Shown here: in pieces, positions 54,965 to 64,000 of the stretch
Numbering within the stretch: the first letter of the stretch is position 1
How the letters are laid out: every line of letters begins with the position of its first letter
Origin: Acanthaster planci
Lineage: Eukaryota > Echinodermata > Asteroidea > Valvatida > Acanthasteridae
Assembly (NCBI RefSeq): GCF_001949145.1
Contig: NW_019091359.1
Coordinates: 226,667 to 290,666, forward strand
DNA: 64,000 nt
Direction: 5' to 3'
The notes under the pieces: generated by a model
Database searches by the model: none
Told to the model about the DNA's origin: nothing
Seen by the model: the letters and a program-made list of their open reading frames with translations, nothing else
Program-made: the position numbers and the translations under genes

Positions 54965-57900
54965 AACACATTTCCCACAATCCTGACTTCTTTGCTGTTA
55001 GAACTAGCCCGAATCTAACAAACTGACTCCACTGTTTGCCTTTAGCGCAGTGAGTGTGCTTGTCCCGCAAACAACAATATCTGTGCCGAACATAGACTGT
55101 TGTACATGTACAAAGAATGCTGGCTCCAAAATGTTCATGCAAAAATGTGACGTCACCGTAGTGCGCACGATCTATTCGTCTTGCTTTAAGAAATAAAAAG
55201 AATAAGCTTCATGAAAAAGATACAGACCTTCGGATGATATTCTGTGGATAGCTCTGATGAAGTTTGGTACACAAAACACGGTGTATTATTAATTGTCTTT
55301 TCTTTTATTGTTTTTCGTGCACGTTGTATTGTGTTTTGGCCTGCATCGCTCTCCGTGCATGGCTGAAATGACAGAACTTTATAGAACTGGATATCAAATG
55401 ATGAATCCTGCAGCGTTTGTAGAAGCAAAACAGTGTGATACATGCATGTTTATAGACCTACCTTGAACTGATCACGTGCTTTGAATTCAACATCCAACGC
55501 GGCATTTGTTCGATGACGTTTTCCATGTCTCCGTCGAGCTCACTGCCTGCGCTTTCTTATAGAGACGCACAGAGAAAGTGTACCTTCATTTCGTGTCGGT
55601 GATCAATCTGCCAAGCTGCTATGTTGACAGCCGAAATGAAAAGAAATGTGAATACTTTTGCCCGCCCTGTGTCCCGTCTGTAACCGTAGCGGCCACGGTC
55701 AACACAGTCCAGGATCTCCGCCACGGCCTTTCCCGCAAACCGGCCGCGCTTTATTGCGAATACGATACCTCAGTACACGGGCAATCCTGTTAATACGACA
55801 CGGTCAGGAAAGCCTTGCTCTTCCCGGCAACTCGAAGACACCTCGGTCTTTGGGAAATGTAAGCCTGTTTCACAGGAGTTCATTTGTCGTCTTGAGTGTT
55901 CGGGGTTTTTTGTCCTTCGGATTTTTTTTTTACTTTTAGTACCAAAGATCCAAATCTGGGTGATAGATGGCATTTTTCTTGACACAATATTTGCACTCAA
56001 GAAGACAGACTATAAGAATGACCTCATACAAAACTCAAGGAAGGAACAAAAACCGAACCGTCTCCATATCTAATCCATGGAGCAAGTTGCATCGGAAACG
56101 CTTACTGAAAGTTTCTTGTCTTATGGTTTTTCAATTTTTCATTTATGGCCTAATGTGGAGTGTCATTCCATCATTTCCCCGTCTGAAACTCTCTTTTCCT
56201 TGTTTTGACTCATGCAAACAGATATTTCATGTCGTTAATCTTTTGCCTCCTTTTACAACCTCGAGAAGGGGGTCGCTGTCGTGTTTGACGGTAACCTGTG
56301 TTGGAACATTCGACAAGCGCAACGCAGTACACCACTTTCGCATTTGTCCTTAAGTGTACAGTTTATTATTTCAACATAATTGTAGTTTTGTTAATTCATA
56401 TTCTTTGCTGATTGAGCAAACCGACATCGGTGATTGACTGTTAGTATATTCCGCGTAATTTCGGTGTTTGCCAAAATTTTCTGTAGGCCTATCTGTGAAA
56501 TGGGCAATCCGTTGTCATCGTCTTGCCGGAAATTTCACACATTGACCATCGGGGAAACCTTGATTTATTATCATTTGGTAATTAAGAATCAGCTTTACGT
56601 TTCTCCAGTTCTGTAAATTGACCTGAAAATGACAATAAACGATAGGTGCCAAACATAAGAATGCTTGCAAGGAATTCCTTTCTTTGAACGTTGTAATTAT
56701 GTACAGCTCGTGTACGTTGCTGCTCTGGTAGACGCTGAAACTTCTGTCTTGGGAATAATTTTTCCTATAAAACCTCCTTCTAGTAAATGCCGGAATTTTG
56801 TCTATCAATCAAACAAACTCCAAGTGAACAGCAAGCAAGACTTACGATTCTGTCTTTGCAATTCACAGAATACCGCTGTGTTGATAGACGCACATAAATT
56901 TTAGTCGGCCATTTATGCATTGTGTAAACGAGGGACCCCTTGTCAATTAAGACTGGAGCCCACTTCATCCGTAAAATGAAAAATGTCAGCAAAGCTCCTA
57001 TCTCTTCATGTTGACACGAATCGGGCAAGTCGGGGGAACACGACCAACTGAAGGTCACTCATTATAAAGTGGATGGAAAAAAACAAGAACGTGTATTGGC
57101 CAATGTCGGCTTTGCTCCCGAGAGGGGGAAGGAGGAATTAACCACGAAGTCCCGCGGGGGCGCATTTATGTCGGATCTTGATTCTCGCTGAAATCCGCAA
57201 AAAATGACGAGATGTCCGCACTGTGATTGACAACCCCAGATAATTGGCGGGGGGGGTTACAGACAACGTTAGAGCTGGCGGGTTGAAGGGAGCTCATCCC
57301 GCGCCGGTAGGATTGCGGTGTCGACACGCACAAGAGGAGACAAGAGCAGACGACTGTACATCTCGTGGAAACTACTTTGCTCATACTGTAGCAGGCATTT
57401 TTGGTACTGCTCTGAAGTTAATCACATTTATACAAGAGAAGAGGGCGTTATGCATCTGCCAAGATAGACTTGCCGTTCGTTTGGGCAGTCCTTCAAGAAA
57501 ATAAGACGAGGAGACAGTAAAAAACTACACTTTTTGTCTAAGTTTCGAGCTGATTTTATGTCACTTTGTCATTGTGATTTTGTTACAGTGTAAAAGCTAC
57601 GGCCTGATATTTCTGCTGATTCACTTACACAGACCAAGGTGAACGAATGGGGAAGTAACTCAAAATATGCGCGCAGTGGCGGACTAAAATGGCTTCAGAA
57701 ATGAATGATTTGTGGGTTCAATATTTAGAAAATGTGTAGGCCTAGTCGGTTCAAAACCAGGCCTTCGAATGTTTATCTGGAATCGTTCTTCACTGTTAGT
57801 TAAATCGGTATTATGTGTGTACCACCTTTGTGGCAGATGGCAGAACTTTGAATGAGAATCTTTCAACGATGTCAGCCAACACACCTTCTATTTGATGACT

Positions 57901-60900
57901 AGATCCGTCACTTAGTAGGAAACCGACGCGTGGTCCGAGCTCTTGCTCGTTCACTGAAACATGAGAGTGTACAAAATCAGCATTGATATCGCTAGGAAAG
58001 TTGCTAAAATGCGCGAAAATTCCGGCATCTCAAATCAGACAAAGATCCGAGGAAAAAGTCTCTTTTTTGGGGGGCAGGGGTGATGTTCGAGTTCGATGTC
58101 CCAAGTGTTATTCACCGTCCGTTGTCTCGTATTCTGGAGGTCTAGCTGCGTCTCTGTACAATACCATCTCTGTGTTCGGGATATTAGAAACAGAAAAAAA
58201 TCCTACCTGTCTGACGTGTTTGGCCCAAATACCTGTGTTTACCTACGGTGGGCGTCAAAATGCAGACTGGCGCGTTTTAAAAAACAAACAGTCATTGTTC
58301 GTGCCATCTCCCGCCTAGGGGGGCCGATGAACCGCGCTGTCATTACGGACCCTTCAAAACAAAAAATACCCCGAACCTCGTCAACCGAAAATGATACCCC
58401 TGTCAGTTTAGGGGCATCATTGCGGCCCATTTGACGCCCCAACAAAAACATTTGATTGTTCACTTGTAGCTCTGATGGGTTGTTTGGATGCGTTTGTTTG
58501 CATATTTCTCCAAGAAATGTGCCTAATTGTTGAGCCGTTATTGGCAGGTATAGGGCCTAGGTACCTGGTCATCTTGACGCGGAGCTGACGTGTGTAGGCC
58601 AGGAGAGGTTCGGACATTAATATACACCCGTAAATTATCTCATGCACAGAGGCAAATTGTCTCATACCATCTTGTGTGCTTATACGAAACACCCTTTTAT
58701 GGGAGAGCGCGATAACTTGTGCCTTTAATTTCAAGATGTATTTCTTTTTTGCCTTGGGGAGATGTTAATTTTTTTCGCTGGTTCTCGGACAAGCACTGAG
58801 CATACAGTGTTTATCAATCCTGTATATACGTTGGGTAAGGGCAAAACCCGTTATATAGATTGTGTCTGTAAGAAAACGACAGTATGAGCCGCGAGCTGGA
58901 CCAAGAGAGGGCGGTATGTTCTTAGCAGCGGAGGCTCCTTTGGTCGGAAATGCACTTTGTTGCTTTACGAACTACTGTGAAATGCACCCGTTACTGTCGT
59001 ACCGCTACCGACAAAATGAACACTTCCGACCAACACGGCTCTTTTCAACCGGTGGGGGAGGTTCTTCCGCTCGAGGCGTATAGGTCTGTGGACGTAATTT
59101 TCACTCTTAAAACTTAGTTATGTCTGTCGCCGGCCCACTGGATACATTGCGTATCGTTCCGCGGTCTGTCTAATGTTGTTTAATTAAACCGAAAGCAGTT
59201 ATGTATTGAGGGCTCATTACCAAAGGCTTACAAAACCTGTGATCGAGGCTGGAGTTATAAAAAGGTCTCGAGATTTTCGTTCTTAACCAGTCTTTAAGTT
59301 CCATTATCCGTCACTGCGTTGTGTATAGTTAGGAGTGTGACAATTCCATAATTCAGCTTTATTCTCAGAGTGGGCTTAATGTAATTAACGCGTTGGCCTA
59401 GAAGTTGTCATCTGACGTCCTAGCAAAAGGAGATTTCTGCCCTTTGATGATGATCTAACGCTCAGTTTTCATTCAAGCATGCATGATTCAACTTTTTAAG
59501 ACTGGTGTGTCTTGTAATTTATTTTCGAGGTTCACTCGCCTTGCAGATGAAAATAGAGCAGAGGATGTCGTCGTAGTGGTAGCTTTCTTGCCATTTCTTC
59601 TGGAATGTTTTAGATCTACCGGGAGGTGTGCCTGGTAATCGTACGCGATTGTTGGAAGTGAGCGGTCAATCACACAATCATCCGGCTAGGGATCAATCGC
59701 ATAGCATCCATCACTCGTGACGGACAACAATGATATCTTCCCTTGCAGTTTTGTAATTTACTGTCCTCACTTGCTGCAAACACCTTCTGCTGCAAAACCG
59801 TTCTTGTGAAGAAGAGAGGGGGCCGAAGAAAGAAAGTAAGATCTGGTTGTTGTCAGCAGACATCCCCCGCAGCTCATCTTTGAGCGGCGATCCGATAAAC
59901 AGGCGCCAGCGATCCAGATAGAGACCATTCATGGGAGGGGAGAAAGGACCACCTTAATGCCCCGGTGGTGATGCGGTTGGCTTCGCGGTGCGACCGATCT
60001 CTGGATGAGGCAATTGCTGGGAAGGTATCACCCGTAGATTGGGCCGTTAGCCCGGTCTATTGCCGCCACGGGGAAAGAGCACTCTGCGGGGCATTGTGAG
60101 TCCTATTCAGGCTGGACACCGGTGGTCTTTGCAAGATAATTGGTGGTGAGAGGCGTTAAATCCTTCTGCCGCCACCTGCTATTGTTCGATTTCTTTAGCG
60201 TGTCTCCTCCAGAGACCGATCTGACGAATCGCTCAATCAGGCCCTCCGTTATAGAAATGTTCCTCCTCTTTTTTTTTTTGCCTGTGCACAGTAAGTGTCA
60301 GGCTTAAGCTAACTCTGGCCATTGATAGGGGGCTGACTTCCTCTTCAAGTCGGCGGGGGAGGTGGGCTAATGCGATCGGGAATGCCTGGGAAAAGGGGAA
60401 GAAACGAAGACGTGCATCCGTAGCTGCTTAGGACCTTGAAAAATCACCTTGCGTGTGATACCAATCTCCTTCCACAAACTGTCATTCCACCCCCCCCCCT
60501 TCTCAAATGATGAAGCAATTAAAGATTTAGGATTTTTGTCACTTGGCGGGGCTCATCCAGCCTGCAATCGACATGAGGAAAAAAACAGGGATTCGCCTGC
60601 TCGGATGGATGCGAGTTGTCAAAGCGTGAACCAGAGGGTTATGCAGGCATCGATCTGAATAGGAACCGATACTGAATAACGTGAGGGAAGCAATTAGCCT
60701 AAACTGCTGAACAACCTAAGGGGGAAAAAACTGGCCCGTCATTTGCGAGATGTGTGGAGCTTAAACGCACTTTAATAGGGGGCTCTTAGTTCGACTCGAT
60801 TTAGCACTAACTGCTTCAGGTTGGGCCCCCGTCCTGTCATACTCAACAAACAGCCCCCATTGTGAGTGCACACTCTCTCTACTCCTGCTTGAATGGGTTA

Positions 60901-62980
60901 TCCGGCTCAAGTGGTCTGGCCCTGCACAATGACAAACCAAATAGTTTCCCCCTCCTGAAACTTTGAAAGGAGCTGGTGACAAGCTAAATTGCAACAACAA
61001 GATTGGATTTGGCTGAAGGTGGCGCCTGGTTTATTTAAGGTGTCATCAGAGATAGTTTGATTGCTGCAGGCCGTCTTTTGTTACTGATACCAGCATTTTT
61101 TTCTTCCCGTGAAAATTGTAATAGAATGAGAGATGTCATCCGGGAACTTCGTCAGCATCTTCAGGTGGGTGTCGGGTTCCGATAGAACATCAAATTGGGA
61201 AAGTAAATCAGAAGATTATTCATTGCAATTTTAATGCCCCCGACAGACCTGAGTATATGTTAGAACCTGTTATTCTTTATTATTTCCGAGAGCTTAACAT
61301 TCAGAAAAAAACATTAAAACAGAACTTAGGCTTATTCAAATAGACCTGAAACCACGAGCCCCTTCGTAACCTGTGTAACCCGTTACCATTCTAGTTTGCT
61401 TGGGCTGCCTTTCTGATGTACGTTCGGTTTCTGCCTGCTGCACCAAAGATTATCCCCACCCATTCTGCATTGCTGAAATACACTTTTATCAGCCAGACAG
61501 AGATTTAAATACATATAAAATGAATATGAACTGTGAGTGAGGAGTTACGGATTAGTTCCTAATCTTGCAAAATGCCTTGTTGGAATTAATACGCTTTCAT
61601 AGTTGATGATTATAATTTGTTTAAATTTTCTCCAAGTTAAGGCAAACAAGGATACACGTAAAGACTAGGCACTGTTCACTCCACCCAAGCCTCACTCGCC
61701 TGGGTGTCGTTGCATGACCAGCAGAGACAAATTTGTCGAAGGGAGCGATTTCGTCCTGGTTTGACGTCGTGTTTGTGGATACCCGATGCTCTGTGCATAT
61801 AGGCTGGGCAAAACGTGAGATGACGGAAGCACAAAACAGATTTTAGGTCTATGTGATAAGCAGCCGCCGTTTTGTGCGGTTTGTTGAGTCAGTCAAGTGC
61901 AGGTGAAAAAAAAGGGATATTAAATGTCGCTGCGTGGATTGAAGGCAGTTCTTTAGTTGTATGTAACAAATAGTTGTGGGCCAAATGGGCATAAAGGCTA
62001 AGAAATGGACGATGGGAATCAACTGGGTGTGAAGGAAAGTTAATTTGAAATGTTGGCCCACACTTCGAAGAACCATCACTGGGAATGTAAAAGAGGGACG
62101 CTTGAACTTAAGTTTTGAGCCCCGTAGCTACGGCGCGGCACACGCTGTCTAAGTTGGCCCTGCGGATGTACACCTACCAGACATAATGCTTAAGGCAACG
62201 GGTTAAATTCAGCAACTTATTTAAGCTGTTTTGATGTGAAGGATTTTGTAACTAGCCGTTGAATGAGACGTACTGGTTTAAAAATTGAAGCACGGTGGTT
62301 GTTTCACATTCAGCTAGAAGTCCTATATGACAGAGAAAGTGGACCTAATAGATTGACCCACTTTCTCCCAACGAACCTATCAAGCAGTCAGGGAAACCAT
62401 TTCAAACTCCGTCTTACACGTCAATTTGCCATCCCCCCTACTGTACAAAGACACCGCAAAAGACCCATCAGTCTATCACTGAAAACGGTTATAGTAGTTG
62501 AGTATATATTGGTACAATTTATTACCGCTGAAATCGTGTTGACTTCTCTCGGCATTAAATACTCGCTGGTGGACCCACTTGAGACGCAGGAGGCCCAGAG
62601 CTGGCTACTGCACGCGACGGTGCCATCTCTACCGTAGCGCCACCTCGACTCGTGTTCAGATTAGAACACTTGATGATTGGGCGCCTGTTGAGCATGACCA
62701 AACCTAAACATCATAATGGCAATTAGTGTCGTATGGGCGGTATTGTTAGAGAACCATTTTTGCACAAACTGTTTTACAATTTACAGCGCTGTCATTTTCA
62801 GTTATTTGCATGTTATCAACGACGGCGACACTAAGCCAGTGTTTCCGTCTAACATGAATGTCCAAACCCTCATCTGGCATTCGAGCCTGGGACTATATTA
62901 CTGTGCTGGAGAGTTACGGCTGCTTTCGAACAGACTTTTCAAAAGCTTGACAATAGTTCCACATGTTCTCAAAATACATT
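54965..62980. other. intergenic, no gene recognised
   Basis: Eight kilobases without a supported exon. CpG-normal and GC-rich stretches lie at about 55660-55760, 57100-57330 and 59940-60400. A possible SINE tail fragment lies at about 58745-58860 (GGGGAGATGTTAATTTTTTT ... AAGGGCAAAACCC). All frames are short and lack domains. Confidence 0.5.
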
Positions 62981-62982
62981 CC

Positions 62983-63180
62983 GATTGTCTGTGACTACTT
63001 TTGATAGTATGCGATTCATTCCAGCGTCTATGCGAGGTTTTGATTGCCTACGACGTCTGCCGATTATCTGCGACTATTTTCCAATCATCTCCAATTGTCA
63101 TGTTTGATCATAATCATGTAACGTCTTCCTGATTACCTGCAACTATTCGCACACGGTCTGCGACTCACATGGTGACTGCT
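62983..63180. repeat. degenerate CTGCGACTAT-type minisatellite
   Basis: Diverged short units such as GTCTGTGACTA, ATCTGCGACTATT, ACCTGCAACTATT and GTCTGCGACT recur through about 200 bases, interleaved with GATTGCCTACGAC and similar. The unit is about 10 to 14 bases and too diverged to count exactly. Confidence 0.6.
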
Positions 63181-64000
63181 ATGTAGACTTAGAACAAATT
63201 TACCTATAACCGATGCCCATTTACAAACTCATCCGGTGTAATGCAGCAACCAGAAATTTTATGGCTTTGCCGGGTTTCAAACAACTTTCAGTGTATAATT
63301 GCATATTTTACCACAACGGTTCTATCCACATCAGTAAATTATTTTAGAAGAACCCCACTACCTTCCGCCCTAATCATGGTCATTAACTCTGTTATTGTAC
63401 TTGAGAGGACACTTCCTGACGGTGGTGAAGATGTACCTTTCCCGCCAGAAAACACAGGAATGCTAACCGCAACCTCTTGAGGCGTAAGACCGCGTACCGT
63501 ACACTACCCCACTCAAAAGACCACGCCAGCCACTTTGATCTGGACCCCTTTTCGTTCAGCGTTGTAGATCATTTCGATGATGGGATACCGAAGCTCTGTA
63601 AATTGCCTCAAACGGGAGCAAAAATTGGGAGCAATTATGGCTCAAGATCGCTCCCCTGAGATCCTAAATTGGTTGTACAGATCAAAACTCGAGCGGCGGC
63701 TGGGGTGTAATGTCGAGCAAAGAAGAAAGACACCGCACCGCCAGACCGAGGCTGCCGAAAACTAAGCTGAAAATGAGGGATATTGTGAGCAATTAAGCGG
63801 CTAAATTTGAGCAATCAAGAAATGAAATGGGCCCTCGCTCGGACTTTTCCCATTCTGCTTTCTATATCTAACCCACTTGTTTCTCTCCTGTCTTCTTAAA
63901 TGGATGCGGTTCGTCTCTGGGTTTGTCTCCTCATCTCCCCCAAGTCTCTTTGAGAAGCTTAGATTAGACCGTGTCGCCTTCAGGATTGAGGATACACTGC
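63181..64000. other. intergenic, no gene recognised
   Basis: Only short overlapping frames, the longest 79 codons. No splice-site pairs or domains are seen. The window ends in this stretch. Confidence 0.5.

Noticed and set aside
1-64000. CRISPR arrays, rRNA genes, intact tRNA genes, bacterial operons
   Set aside because: No regularly spaced repeats, no rRNA-like segments, and the tRNA-like heads are decayed SINE parts that lack a complete cloverleaf.

Overview
The window is animal nuclear DNA. Its genes are intron-rich with GT-AG junctions, and it carries many short non-autonomous repeats, no bacterial operons and no organellar genes. The one gene I can support is the 3' two-thirds of a FANCJ/BRIP1 DNA helicase on the + strand, starting before base 1 and ending near 42.73 kb. 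Its helicase exons are very close to the vertebrate protein. The intron sizes, tRNA-type SINEs, palindromic MITEs and CpG pattern fit a marine invertebrate, probably a deuterostome such as an echinoderm, hemichordate or cephalochordate. That placement is inference; no species-diagnostic sequence was found.

Layout. 1-5.1 kb: seven short exons encode the second RecA-like helicase domain with motifs IV to VI. 5.77-7.31 kb: one large exon encodes a 515-residue, low-complexity Ser/Thr/Pro-rich tail with CDK-type sites, two KEN boxes and a basic nuclear localisation signal. 7.3-41.5 kb: four long introns (10.4, 6.3, 5.5 and about 11.5 kb) separate four small exons. These, plus a last exon at 42.68 kb, encode a cysteine-rich C-terminal module with three CxxC pairs that human FANCJ does not have as far as I know. 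All phases from exon 1 to the stop agree, giving 995 codons including the stop. The gene is 5' truncated by the window, so Walker A, the Fe-S cluster and the start codon lie upstream.

42.7-64 kb: no exon recognised. The segment holds several foldback/MITE elements, a minisatellite and CpG-normal DNA. Rough hand counts give a CpG observed/expected ratio of about 0.4-0.5 within the long introns and about 1 in the downstream DNA. The switch is near 43-45 kb, which independently supports the gene end and is the pattern expected from gene-body methylation. A few CpG-retaining patches inside the introns (26.2, 30.2-30.6 and 39.5-40.0 kb) are candidate regulatory elements.

Mobile DNA: five or more tRNA-derived SINE copies, a 484-bp hAT-type MITE with a perfect 8-bp target duplication, a 238-bp palindromic MITE with a 4-bp target duplication, and four further palindromes or foldbacks. 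Most other open frames in the window are chance frames in intron or intergenic DNA.
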